From NCBI GenBank assembly GCA_041746735.1, contig JBGTGP010000021.1, positions 1 to 64,000 on the forward strand: 64,000 nt of DNA. Direction: 5' to 3'. The stretch comes from Opimibacter sp041746735 (GTDB lineage: Bacteria > Bacteroidota > Bacteroidia > Chitinophagales > Saprospiraceae). Positions within the stretch are counted from its first letter, which is position 1. Each line of letters begins with the position of its first letter. Below the pieces are notes generated by a model that ran no database searches, was not told where the DNA came from, and saw only the letters and a list, made by a program, of their open reading frames with translations. The position numbers and the translations under genes were made by a program. This document shows, piece by piece, positions 33,273 to 42,011 of the stretch.

Positions 33273-34238
33273 ATGGCAAAAGTAACGATAGACGGTATTG
33301 AGGTCGAAGTGCCCGATGGCACCACGATCCTCGAAGCCGCCCGTAAGATAGGTCCGGAAGTAGCCCCTCCAACCATGTGCTACTATTCCAAGCTGAAGAC
33401 CAGCGGCGGATATTGCCGCACATGTCTGGTCGAAGTCACTAAAGGCTCTGAGAAAGATCCACGCCCCATGCCCAAACTGGTCGCCTCCTGTCGTACCGGT
33501 GTCATGGATGGTATGGTGGTGACCAACGAATTGTCGGCGCGCGTACAGGAAGCACGGGCCGGGGTCGTTGAGTTTTTACTACTCAACCACCCGCTCGACT
33601 GCCCGGTATGTGATCAGGCCGGTGAATGCCATCTGCAGGACCTGTCTTACGAACATGGTAAATACAACACTCGCACAGATTTCGAACGCCGCACCTTCGA
33701 CAAGATCGATATCGGCGATCTCATCCAGCTCCACATGACTCGATGCATACTCTGCTACCGTTGTGTCAAAGTCGCTGAGCAAATTACGGACGGAAGAGTG
33801 CACGGTGTACTCAATCGCGGAGACGTGTCGGAAATCTCCACCTTCATCACAGAGGCGATCGACAATGATTTTTCCGGCAATATGATCGATGTGTGCCCGG
33901 TGGGTGCCCTGACCGATAAAACCTTTCGATTCAAAAGCAGAGTCTGGTTTACCAAACCCGTAGATGCTCACCGCGACTGTGATACGTGCTCCGGCAAAGT
34001 CACACTTTGGTACAAAGGAGATGATGTACTCCGTGTGACTGGCCGAAAAGACCAATGGGGAGAAGTCGATGAGTTTATTTGCAATGCTTGTCGCTTTACC
34101 AAAAAAGCCACCTCCGACTGGACCATTGAAGGTGTGCGGGACGTACCCCGGCATTCTGTATTGTCGGCCAATAAGTACAAACGTCTGGTCAAGCCGAAAG
34201 AACTTACCCTTAACGATATAAAAGCACTGCCACAGTAA
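33273..34238 (+). CDS. nuoG: NADH-quinone oxidoreductase subunit G, short form
   Basis: The 321-residue iron-sulfur subunit contains only the N-terminal third of a classic NuoG (~690-900). It has the [2Fe-2S] domain (MCYYSKLKTSGGYCRTCLVEV), the His/Cys 4Fe-4S domain (HPLDCPVCDQAGECHLQDL), and a second cluster region (RCILCYRCVK, IDVCPVGALTDK). A further CDTC/CNAC pair (DAHRDCDTCSGKV, FICNACRF) follows, and the molybdopterin-like half is absent. Such short NuoG forms are common in Bacteroidota and are not a decayed gene: the stop is shared with nuoH's start (1-base overlap). Confidence 0.92.
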   Translation: MAKVTIDGIEVEVPDGTTILEAARKIGPEVAPPTMCYYSKLKTSGGYCRTCLVEVTKGSEKDPRPMPKLVASCRTGVMDGMVVTNELSARVQEARAGVVEFLLLNHPLDCPVCDQAGECHLQDLSYEHGKYNTRTDFERRTFDKIDIGDLIQLHMTRCILCYRCVKVAEQITDGRVHGVLNRGDVSEISTFITEAIDNDFSGNMIDVCPVGALTDKTFRFKSRVWFTKPVDAHRDCDTCSGKVTLWYKGDDVLRVTGRKDQWGEVDEFICNACRFTKKATSDWTIEGVRDVPRHSVLSANKYKRLVKPKELTLNDIKALPQ

Positions 34239-35263
34239 TGGATTGGGCTATACTTCTGGACAAAACGATTCTCGTCGTCATCATCTTCGTCGTCAGCCTC
34301 GCGGTGGCCGCCTATTCCACCTATGGGGAACGGAAGATCGCCGCGGTCATCCAGGACCGTATCGGCCCCAATCGGGCAGGCCCCTGGGGCTTGTTGCAAC
34401 CGATGGCCGATGGTGTCAAGTTTTTTATGAAGGAGGAGATCATCCCGAAATCCGCCGATAAATGGCTTTTCCTCATCGGGCCATCCATCTTTATGATGAC
34501 CGCTCTGATGACCAGCGCCGTCATACCATGGGGTAAATCTTTTTATTTCGGTGGACGTGAATTCAGCCTGCAGGTCGCGGACCTCAATGTCGGGATCTTA
34601 TATATCCTCGCTGTGGTCTCCATCGGCGGTTATGGGATCATGATTGGAGGTTGGGCATCCAACAACAAGTTTGCACTCCTCGGTGCACTCCGGGCCTCCT
34701 CACAGATGATCAGCTATGAAATCCCGCTGGGGATGGCCCTCGTCGCCCTCCTGCTCATGTCCGGCTCGCTCAGTCTGCGGGATATTGTCGATATGCAGCA
34801 AGGATTTCACTGGAATGTTTTTTATCAGCCCCTGGGGTTTCTGATCTTCCTCATCTGCACCTTTGCTGAATGCAATCGCGCCCCTTTTGACCTCCCCGAA
34901 TCCGAGAGTGAACTCGTCGGCGGCTATCATACGGAATACAGCTCCATGAAATTGGGTCTGTTTCTCTTTGCAGAATACATCAACATGTTTATCGCCTCGG
35001 CATTGATCGCCTGTCTGTTTTTCGGCGGGTATCACTTTCCGGGGTTGGAGAGTCTTAACCTTTCCCCCAATATGGCGGCGGTGGTGAGCATCGTGGTGAT
35101 GTTTGCCAAAATATTTTTCTTCATTTTCTTTTTCATGTGGGTGCGCTGGACACTGCCGCGGTTCCGATTCGATCAGCTGATGCGTATCGGTTGGAAAATA
35201 TTGATCCCGTTGTCGATCCTCAATGTACTGGCTACTGGCGCCTGGCTCACCTTTTTTAAATAA
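34238..35263 (+). CDS. nuoH: NADH-quinone oxidoreductase subunit H
   Basis: The 341-residue membrane subunit at the junction of the two arms forms part of the quinone chamber. It has eight predicted helices and the conserved GERKIAAVIQDRIGPNRAGPWG, ASSQMISYEIPLGMAL, CTFAECNRAPFDLPESESELVGG and WVRWTLPRFRFDQLM. The ATG overlaps the nuoG stop by one base. Length is normal. Confidence 0.97.
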   Translation: MDWAILLDKTILVVIIFVVSLAVAAYSTYGERKIAAVIQDRIGPNRAGPWGLLQPMADGVKFFMKEEIIPKSADKWLFLIGPSIFMMTALMTSAVIPWGKSFYFGGREFSLQVADLNVGILYILAVVSIGGYGIMIGGWASNNKFALLGALRASSQMISYEIPLGMALVALLLMSGSLSLRDIVDMQQGFHWNVFYQPLGFLIFLICTFAECNRAPFDLPESESELVGGYHTEYSSMKLGLFLFAEYINMFIASALIACLFFGGYHFPGLESLNLSPNMAAVVSIVVMFAKIFFFIFFFMWVRWTLPRFRFDQLMRIGWKILIPLSILNVLATGAWLTFFK

Positions 35264-35269
35264 CGGACT

Positions 35270-35812
35270 ATGTCACTGACCAACCGATCTAAAGTCGTCG
35301 CCAATAAAAAACTCACCTGGGTAGAGAAGCTCTATTTTCCGGCTATTCTCAAAGGATTGTCGATCACCTTCCGGCATATCTTCAAGAAAAAAGTCACCGT
35401 CCAATATCCGGAACAAACACGCCCAATAGCCGCCGTCTACCGTGGCCTGCATGTACTGAAACGCGATGAACAGGGACGTGAAAACTGTACCGCCTGCGGA
35501 CTCTGCGCCGTAGCCTGTCCGGCCGAAGCGATCACCATGATCGCTGCCGAACGACAAAAAGGCGAAGAGCATCTCTACCGCGAAGAAAAATATGCGGCCG
35601 TTTATGAGATCAATATGTTGCGTTGCATTTTTTGCGGACTTTGCGAAGAAGCATGCCCCAAGGACGCCATATATCTCACCGACCGACTCCTCCCTTCCAA
35701 TTATGCCCGCAACGCTTTTATCTATGGTAAAGATCTGCTGGTAGAAGGCGTGGACCCGAAGGAGCGAGTGGATATAAGCAAACGTAAAAACAACTATGAA
35801 ATGAATGTATAG
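35270..35812 (+). CDS. nuoI: NADH-quinone oxidoreductase subunit I
   Basis: The 180-residue subunit carries two [4Fe-4S] clusters (N6a and N6b) bound by CTACGLCAVACPAEAI and CIFCGLCEEACPKDAI. The N-terminal FRHIFKKKVTVQYPEQ amphipathic region attaches it to the membrane arm, as usual. It lies 6 bp after nuoH. The C-terminal PKERVDISKRKNNYEMNV is polar. The next gene, nuoJ, starts 48 bp after its stop. Confidence 0.97.
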   Translation: MSLTNRSKVVANKKLTWVEKLYFPAILKGLSITFRHIFKKKVTVQYPEQTRPIAAVYRGLHVLKRDEQGRENCTACGLCAVACPAEAITMIAAERQKGEEHLYREEKYAAVYEINMLRCIFCGLCEEACPKDAIYLTDRLLPSNYARNAFIYGKDLLVEGVDPKERVDISKRKNNYEMNV

Positions 35813-35860
35813 TGCCACCAGGTTCTGAGGGCCGGGGTATTGTACCAAAGAAAATACAGA

Positions 35861-36358
35861 ATGGACCAGCTATTGTTTTTAAGTGTCTCCGCGTTGACTG
35901 TGATCAGTGCTCTGGTCGTCGTCCTGTCGAAAAATCCGATGTACAGTGTGCTCTCGCTGATCTTTTGCTTTTTCACCATCGCAGGTCATTATATCCTGCT
36001 GCATGCCCAGTTTCTCGCCATCACCCACATTATTGTCTATGCGGGAGCTATCATGGTATTGTTCCTGTTTGTGGTGATGCTGCTCAATCTCAACAAAGAT
36101 TCCGACCAACCCAAAGTCGGTAAGCTCCGGGTAGCCGCTACCATATCCGCCGGCATGCTGTTTGTCACGCTGCTGGCCTCCCTGAAGTCAACGCGTCTGG
36201 GTGAATTCACACTGCCGGCTCCCTCTGACATTGGGTTGGTGGAACATATCGGCATCCGGCTGTTTACGGATTATCTGTTGCCTTTCGAAATCTCCTCGAT
36301 CCTCTTTCTCTCGGCCATGATCGGCGCCGTCGTGTTGGCTAAAAAAGATAAAAACTGA
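35861..36358 (+). CDS. nuoJ: NADH-quinone oxidoreductase subunit J
   Basis: The 165-residue membrane subunit has five helices and the family motif LLHAQFLAITHIIVYAGAIMVLFLFVVMLLN, which includes the pi-bulge helix. The ATG at 35861 (MDQLLFLSVSALTVI) is preferred to an upstream TTG at 35840 that would add seven residues. It ends one base before the nuoK start, so expression is coupled. Confidence 0.95.
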   Translation: MDQLLFLSVSALTVISALVVVLSKNPMYSVLSLIFCFFTIAGHYILLHAQFLAITHIIVYAGAIMVLFLFVVMLLNLNKDSDQPKVGKLRVAATISAGMLFVTLLASLKSTRLGEFTLPAPSDIGLVEHIGIRLFTDYLLPFEISSILFLSAMIGAVVLAKKDKN

Positions 36359-36359
36359 T

Positions 36360-36680
36360 ATGGACACCCTCATACAAGCCGTACCGCTCAACTGGTATTT
36401 ATTCCTGAGCTCCTTCCTGTTTTGCATTGGCGTGATGGGCGTGCTCTTCAGGCGCAATGCCATCGTCATCCTGATGTGTATCGAACTGATGCTCAATTCG
36501 GTCAATCTCCTGCTGGTCGCCTTTTCTTCCTATAGTGGTAATAGCGACGGGCAGATATTTGTCTTTTTCATTATGGTCGTCGCTGCCGCGGAAGTGGCTG
36601 TGGGCCTGGCACTGCTCGTCAGTATATACCGGAATACCGGCAGCACTGATATCGATTTCCTCAATAAATTAAAATGGTAA
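36360..36680 (+). CDS. nuoK: NADH-quinone oxidoreductase subunit K
   Basis: The 106-residue, three-helix membrane subunit carries two conserved glutamates for proton transfer, in CIELMLNSVNLLLV and MVVAAAEVAVGLAL. It is related to MnhC of cation/proton antiporters. It starts 1 bp after the nuoJ stop and is followed 15 bp later by nuoL. Confidence 0.96.
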   Translation: MDTLIQAVPLNWYLFLSSFLFCIGVMGVLFRRNAIVILMCIELMLNSVNLLLVAFSSYSGNSDGQIFVFFIMVVAAAEVAVGLALLVSIYRNTGSTDIDFLNKLKW

Positions 36681-36695
36681 GGTCGTCACCTGCGC

Positions 36696-38645
36696 GTGAC
36701 GGATAAACATAAAACTGTGGAAGAATCATTAGATCAAATCCGAACGACAACATTCCTGGGACTGCTGATCCCCTTGTTGCCCCTGCTGGGTTTCCTGGTC
36801 AATGGGTTTCTCGGCAAGTACCTGCCCAAATCCGTGATCGGCTGGATCGGAAGCCTCTCAGTCCTGGGGTCCTTTATCTGTACCCTCATCCTGTTCAGAC
36901 AAGCAGGACCTACAGATGCTATTCAAATCGATCTCTTCAGTTGGATCGCGCTTGGCTCCATTGATATTTCATTTGGGCTCACCATCGATGCCCTGACCCT
37001 GATCATGCTGATGGTGGTGACCGGCATCGGATTTCTGATTCATCTCTATTCGATCGGCTATATGCATGCTGATGAAGGATTCACGAGATTCTTTGTCTAT
37101 CTCAATCTCTTTATCTTTTTCATGCTGCTTCTGGTGATGGGCAGCAATTTGCTCATGATGTTTATCGGCTGGGAAGGCGTAGGCTTATGCTCCTATCTGC
37201 TGATTGGATTCTGGTTTAAAAATCCATCCTATAATGATGCAGCACAAAAAGCCTTTGTGATGAATCGCATCGGAGATCTGGGTTTCCTGCTGGGTATGTT
37301 TTTCATCCTCTTTCATTTTGGTACGCTCGATTTCAGCACCATCGAACAAATGGCCCCCTCATTAGTGGCTGACAACGGACTGCTGATCGCCATCACCATG
37401 CTGTTGTTTATCGGCGCTACCGGCAAATCCGCCCAAATCCCGCTATACACCTGGCTGCCTGATGCTATGGCCGGCCCAACGCCCGTATCCGCTTTGATCC
37501 ATGCGGCGACGATGGTGACCGCGGGGATCTATATGATCGTCCGCACCAATGTTCTTTTTGCCATGGCACCTTTCACCCTCGCCGTCATCCTGTGGATCGG
37601 TGTGGCTACCTCTGTGGTCGCGGCCATCATCGGTCTGAAACAAAACGACATCAAAAAAGTACTGGCCTACTCTACCGTCTCGCAACTCGGATTGATGTTT
37701 GCCGCCCTTGGCCTGGGCGCATTCAGCTCCGGTATATTTCATCTGGTCACACATGCCTTCTTCAAAGCATTGCTGTTTCTGGGTGCCGGCAGTGTGATCC
37801 ATGCCCTGCACGGCCAGCAGGATATCCGCTGGATGGGTGGGCTCAAAAAACTGATCCCGATCACGTATATCACCTTCATCATCGCCTCGCTCGCGATTTC
37901 GGGATTCCCGTTGCTCTCCGGATTTTTCTCCAAAGATGAAATCCTGGCACATGCGTTCCAGCAAAATCTTCCGGTCTGGATCATCCTCTCACTCAGCTCG
38001 CTGCTCACCGCTTTCTATATGTTCCGGCTCGTGTATCTGACCTTCTTCAACGACTTCAGAGGGACAGAAGAAACACGAAGCCACATCCATGAATCACCTT
38101 GGACGATGACAGTGCCACTGATCATCTTGTGTGTGCTCTCCGTGCTTGGAGGGCTGATGGGTCTGCCCGTCGTGTTTCATGCCAATCACTGGCTGAATAC
38201 CTGGCTGGCCGATGTAACAGCACCGGCTGCGGCGATCCTGCATCAGGGACATCATATCAGTCATACGATGGAGGTCATCCTGATGTCTGTGGCAGGTATC
38301 GGCGCGATACTGAGTATCCTGTATGCCCGCCATGTTTATCTCACCCGAAGGTCCGTACCGGAGAGTGATGAAGCAATGAGCGGATGGGGAAAAGTCATCT
38401 ATCAAAAATTTTATGTGGATGAGTTGTATGACCGGTGGATTGTGGCTCCCGCATTCAAACTGGCCGAATGGCTTGGAAATGTATTTGACAAACATGTGGT
38501 GGATCGGGTCGTCACGCTGACTGCCGGATTCCTGGATGCCAGTGGGCGGACCTTACGGGTTTTTCAAAGCGGCAATACAGGTTCCTATGTCTTCGCCATG
38601 GTGTTAGGTATCGTTGTACTCTTTATAATCCGACTGCTGATCTGA
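36696..38645 (+). CDS. nuoL: NADH-quinone oxidoreductase subunit L
   Basis: The 649-residue antiporter-like proton pump carries the long lateral C-terminal helix. Conserved parts are GWEGVGLCSYLLIGFW, AFVMNRIGDLGFLLGM, LYTWLPDAMAGPTPVSALIHAATMVTAG and QNDIKKVLAYSTVSQLGLM. The first ~17 residues from the GTG at 36696 (MTDKHKTVEESLDQIR) are polar and unusual; a second GTG at 36717 is another possible start. The stop overlaps the nuoM ATG by one base. Confidence 0.95.
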   Translation: MTDKHKTVEESLDQIRTTTFLGLLIPLLPLLGFLVNGFLGKYLPKSVIGWIGSLSVLGSFICTLILFRQAGPTDAIQIDLFSWIALGSIDISFGLTIDALTLIMLMVVTGIGFLIHLYSIGYMHADEGFTRFFVYLNLFIFFMLLLVMGSNLLMMFIGWEGVGLCSYLLIGFWFKNPSYNDAAQKAFVMNRIGDLGFLLGMFFILFHFGTLDFSTIEQMAPSLVADNGLLIAITMLLFIGATGKSAQIPLYTWLPDAMAGPTPVSALIHAATMVTAGIYMIVRTNVLFAMAPFTLAVILWIGVATSVVAAIIGLKQNDIKKVLAYSTVSQLGLMFAALGLGAFSSGIFHLVTHAFFKALLFLGAGSVIHALHGQQDIRWMGGLKKLIPITYITFIIASLAISGFPLLSGFFSKDEILAHAFQQNLPVWIILSLSSLLTAFYMFRLVYLTFFNDFRGTEETRSHIHESPWTMTVPLIILCVLSVLGGLMGLPVVFHANHWLNTWLADVTAPAAAILHQGHHISHTMEVILMSVAGIGAILSILYARHVYLTRRSVPESDEAMSGWGKVIYQKFYVDELYDRWIVAPAFKLAEWLGNVFDKHVVDRVVTLTAGFLDASGRTLRVFQSGNTGSYVFAMVLGIVVLFIIRLLI

Positions 38646-40090
38646 TGCTAACCTTACTCCTTCTGTTTTTTCCATTGGCTGCAGCGCTGCTGGTGCTGCT
38701 GGGCGGCGCCCGTAACGCCTCACGACTGGCACTGGGGTTTGCTGTCGCGGAACTTGCCCTGACGGCCTATGCCGTCACTGTGTTCCAGGCATCCGGACCG
38801 GAAGCATTCTACATTTTCCAGCCCTGGATCGAAAGTCCCAAAGTAAGTTTCCACCTGGGACTCGACGGTCTGAGTCTGGTGATGGTCATGCTCACCAATT
38901 TTCTCATGCCCGTGATCATCCTGTCGGCCTTCCATCGCAATATCCATCATGCCTCGGGTTATTTTTCGCTGATCCTCCTGATGCAGTTTGCTCTCATTGG
39001 TGTGTTTATAGCCATGGACGGACTGCTGTATTATATCTTCTGGGAACTGGCGCTGATTCCGGTATACTTCATCGCTTTGCGGTGGGGAGGTGCTAACCGG
39101 GTAGCCGTAACGCTGAAGTTTTTTATCTATACCCTCGCCGGCAGTTTGTTGATGCTCTTTGGATTTATCATGCTGTACTGGTACAATCCCGCTCAATCAT
39201 TTGATATCCGTGAGTTGTACCGCATATATATCACGGACGGTAATCAAAGTTGGTTGTTCTGGACTTTTTTCCTGGCCTTTGCTGTAAAGATTCCGATCGT
39301 ACCTTTTCATACCTGGCAGGCCGACACCTACAGAGAAGCCCCGACACAGGGTACAATGTTGCTATCCGGTATCATGCTCAAAATGGGGACCTACAGCCTC
39401 ATCCGATGGCTGCTGCCCATCTTGCCAGTCGGGGTAGCCAAATGGGGACCGCTTGCGATCACCCTTTGCGTCATCGGCATCGTGTATGCGTCTATCATCG
39501 CGATGCGGCAGCGCAATCTAAAAAACCTGCTGGCTTATTCCTCGCTGGCGCACGTGGGACTGATCTCGGCCGGGATTTTCGCCCTCAATATCCAGGGCCT
39601 CCAGGGCAGCGTCGTCCAGATGGTCGCGCACGGTGTCAATGTAGTGGGGTTGTTTTTTTGCGCCGACATTATTTTCAACCGGACCGTGACGATCAACTCG
39701 GATAACCTTGGTGGAATACGTACCCTGGCACCTCAATTTGCCACCGCCTTTCTGATCATTGTATTGGGCAGTGTGGCACTTCCGCTGACAAATGGATTTA
39801 TCGGAGAGTTTTTACTTCTCTATGGCGTCTATGAATACAATACCTGGCTTTCTGTTTTTGCCGGACTGACGGTGATCCTGGGAGCGGTGTATATGTTGCG
39901 GATGTATAAAAAAGTGATGTTGGGTCATCCAGGCGCACGGGTACCGGAATTTTCGGACTTGTATTGGAATGAAAAATTGGCCTTGGGAATGCTGGTCGTA
40001 GTCATCATTGGAATGGGTATCTATCCCAAACCGATATTGGATCTCGCCGAACCGGTCCTGCAAAGTATACTGAATAAAACTATCATCTAA
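38645..40090 (+). CDS. nuoM: NADH-quinone oxidoreductase subunit M
   Basis: The 481-residue antiporter-like proton pump subunit has about 14 helices. Family motifs include FHLGLDGLSLVMVMLTNFLMP, YIFWELALIPVYF (key Glu), PIVPFHTWQADTYREAPTQGTMLLSGIMLKMGTY and QRNLKNLLAYSSLAHVGLI. It overlaps nuoL by one base and is 45 bp before nuoN. Confidence 0.96.
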   Translation: MLTLLLLFFPLAAALLVLLGGARNASRLALGFAVAELALTAYAVTVFQASGPEAFYIFQPWIESPKVSFHLGLDGLSLVMVMLTNFLMPVIILSAFHRNIHHASGYFSLILLMQFALIGVFIAMDGLLYYIFWELALIPVYFIALRWGGANRVAVTLKFFIYTLAGSLLMLFGFIMLYWYNPAQSFDIRELYRIYITDGNQSWLFWTFFLAFAVKIPIVPFHTWQADTYREAPTQGTMLLSGIMLKMGTYSLIRWLLPILPVGVAKWGPLAITLCVIGIVYASIIAMRQRNLKNLLAYSSLAHVGLISAGIFALNIQGLQGSVVQMVAHGVNVVGLFFCADIIFNRTVTINSDNLGGIRTLAPQFATAFLIIVLGSVALPLTNGFIGEFLLLYGVYEYNTWLSVFAGLTVILGAVYMLRMYKKVMLGHPGARVPEFSDLYWNEKLALGMLVVVIIGMGIYPKPILDLAEPVLQSILNKTII

Positions 40091-40135
40091 AGTCCGCGGA
40101 GTCCGGCATGTCCGCTCCGCCATAATGAAAATATC

Positions 40136-41530
40136 GTGTATACCCTACTCTTTACCTGTGGTCTCGGATTGTGCTGCCTTGTGTTGGAGATTCTCAACCT
40201 GCGCAAGGTCCTCGTCCCTTTCATCCTGGCCGGACTGGCTGTGATCTTTTTTGTCAACTATCAGGATTGGATACATACAGGCCCTGTGGTGTTTTGGGGA
40301 ATTGACATGAGTTCGATGTTCAGAACCGATTCATTTTCGGTGGCGTTCAATGGATTGCTCATCATGGCATCAGCATTTCTTTTTGCGCTGTCGGCTGATT
40401 TCTACAAAAAAGAAGCACACCATCTCAGCGACTATCTGGCGATCCTGGTATTTATCCTGTGTGGGGGCATCGTGCTGACCGGTTTTTCCAATTTGGTCAT
40501 GATGTATTTGGGTATTGAGATTGTCTCGATCTCCCTCTATATCATGGCAGGCAGCCGGAAGCATGACGAACGGTCCAATGAGGCGGGCTTTAAGTATTTT
40601 CTCATGGGCGCATTTGCTTCCGCAATCCTGTTGTTTGGAATCGCCCTGATGTATGGAGCTTCCAATACATTTGTAGTCAGTGAGGTGGCCTCCTTTGCAG
40701 CCGCTGGTGGTATGGATAGTCCATTATTTTTAACGGGGGCACTCCTGACCATCGTAGCCCTTTTGTTTAAAGTCGCTGCGGTCCCGTTTCACTTCTGGAG
40801 CCCGGATGTATATGAAGGTTCACCCACCCTGGTGACTGCATTGATGGCGACGCTGGTCAAGGTGGCCTTCTTCGCCGCTTTCTACCGGCTGATGTCAGAT
40901 GGTCTGAGGGCGATCGACGGCTATACCAGCGATATCCTGGTGATCGTGGCCGGCGCCACCATGATCGTGGGCAATCTGATCGCGCTGAGCCAACACAATT
41001 TCAAGCGACTCCTGGCCTATTCCGGTATCTCCAATGCGGGCTACATGTTGCTGGCCATTCTGAGTGTAAAAACCGGAGCGGCTTCTTCCCTCCTTTTCTA
41101 TGGTGCCGCTTACGCTCTAGCCACGATAGGCGCCTTCGCGGTGGCGATACCTGTATTCCAATCCATGGGGAAGGAAACCATTGATGCCTTTGACGGATTG
41201 GGTAAAAAACGACCTTTCACTGCAGCATTGCTTACCATGCTCATGCTGTCTCTGGCCGGAATTCCACCCCTGGCCGGCTTCCTTGGAAAGTATTACATTT
41301 TTTCAGAGGCTATACGTAACGGATATCCAATCCTCACCATCCTCGCGGTGATCACATCGATCATAGGCGTGTATTATTATTTCAAAGTCATCATGGCCAT
41401 GTATACCCGCCAACCCGATGAGACGGAGATCCGCTCTCCCCTGATGTATACCATCGTGATGGTGATCTGTGTGGCACTCAGTCTACTGCTCGGCGTATGG
41501 CCCGGACCACTGATGAATCTGTTGTCCTGA
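40136..41530 (+). CDS. nuoN: NADH-quinone oxidoreductase subunit N
   Basis: The 464-residue antiporter-like subunit is the last of the operon. It has EIVSISLYIMAGSRKHDERSNEAGFKYFLMGAF, PFHFWSPDVYEGSPTLVTALMATLVK, HNFKRLLAYSGISNAGYMLL and LAGIPPLAGFLGKYYIF. The start is taken as the GTG at 40136; an ATG at 40125 is out of frame. The gene is followed after 77 bp by msrB on the same strand. Confidence 0.95.
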   Translation: MYTLLFTCGLGLCCLVLEILNLRKVLVPFILAGLAVIFFVNYQDWIHTGPVVFWGIDMSSMFRTDSFSVAFNGLLIMASAFLFALSADFYKKEAHHLSDYLAILVFILCGGIVLTGFSNLVMMYLGIEIVSISLYIMAGSRKHDERSNEAGFKYFLMGAFASAILLFGIALMYGASNTFVVSEVASFAAAGGMDSPLFLTGALLTIVALLFKVAAVPFHFWSPDVYEGSPTLVTALMATLVKVAFFAAFYRLMSDGLRAIDGYTSDILVIVAGATMIVGNLIALSQHNFKRLLAYSGISNAGYMLLAILSVKTGAASSLLFYGAAYALATIGAFAVAIPVFQSMGKETIDAFDGLGKKRPFTAALLTMLMLSLAGIPPLAGFLGKYYIFSEAIRNGYPILTILAVITSIIGVYYYFKVIMAMYTRQPDETEIRSPLMYTIVMVICVALSLLLGVWPGPLMNLLS

Positions 41531-41607
41531 GAACCTGGTAGCAATCTCAATGCCGGTGAACCAAACACCTGAAGTTTTGCTTTATACTGCAACAAACTTT
41601 TATACAA

Positions 41608-41997
41608 ATGGCATTACAACCTTTGACACCTGAAGAAGCGCGTGTCATCCGGGACAAGGGCACTGAACGGCCTTTTACGGGTGAGTATGATGCGAACAAA
41701 CAACCCGGCACCTATATCTGCCGGCAGTGCCATCAACCCTTGTATCAATCAGAAGACAAGTTCGCTTCGGGTTGCGGATGGCCCAGTTTTGACGAAGAGA
41801 TAAGTGGTGCTGTGCGGCGCTATCCGGATGCCGATGGTCGACGTGTAGAAATTGTTTGTTCCCACTGTGATGGTCACCTGGGGCATGTATTCACAGGCGA
41901 GCGCTTCACCCCAAAGGACACCCGACATTGTGTAAACTCGATATCATTACGGTTTATCCCGCAAGGAGAGCCATTGCCGGAAAGGCTGGACAATTAA
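41608..41997 (+). CDS. msrB: Peptide-methionine (R)-S-oxide reductase
   Basis: The 129-residue thioredoxin-dependent enzyme repairs R-methionine sulfoxide in proteins. Zinc is bound by Cys38/Cys41 (YICRQC) and Cys84/Cys87 (VCSHCDGHLGHVF). The catalytic cysteine is Cys108 in RHCVNSISLRF, and Cys56 in ASGCGWPSF may be the resolving one. There is no signal peptide, so it acts in the cytoplasm. It is convergent with ftsH, with 14 bp between the stops and no obvious terminator hairpin there. Confidence 0.97.
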   Translation: MALQPLTPEEARVIRDKGTERPFTGEYDANKQPGTYICRQCHQPLYQSEDKFASGCGWPSFDEEISGAVRRYPDADGRRVEIVCSHCDGHLGHVFTGERFTPKDTRHCVNSISLRFIPQGEPLPERLDN

Positions 41998-42011
41998 AAT
42001 GCCGACCTTTT

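Noticed and set aside
33273..34238. nuoG as a truncated pseudogene
   Set aside because: All cluster cysteines are present, the stop is coupled to nuoH, and short NuoG proteins are usual in Bacteroidota.
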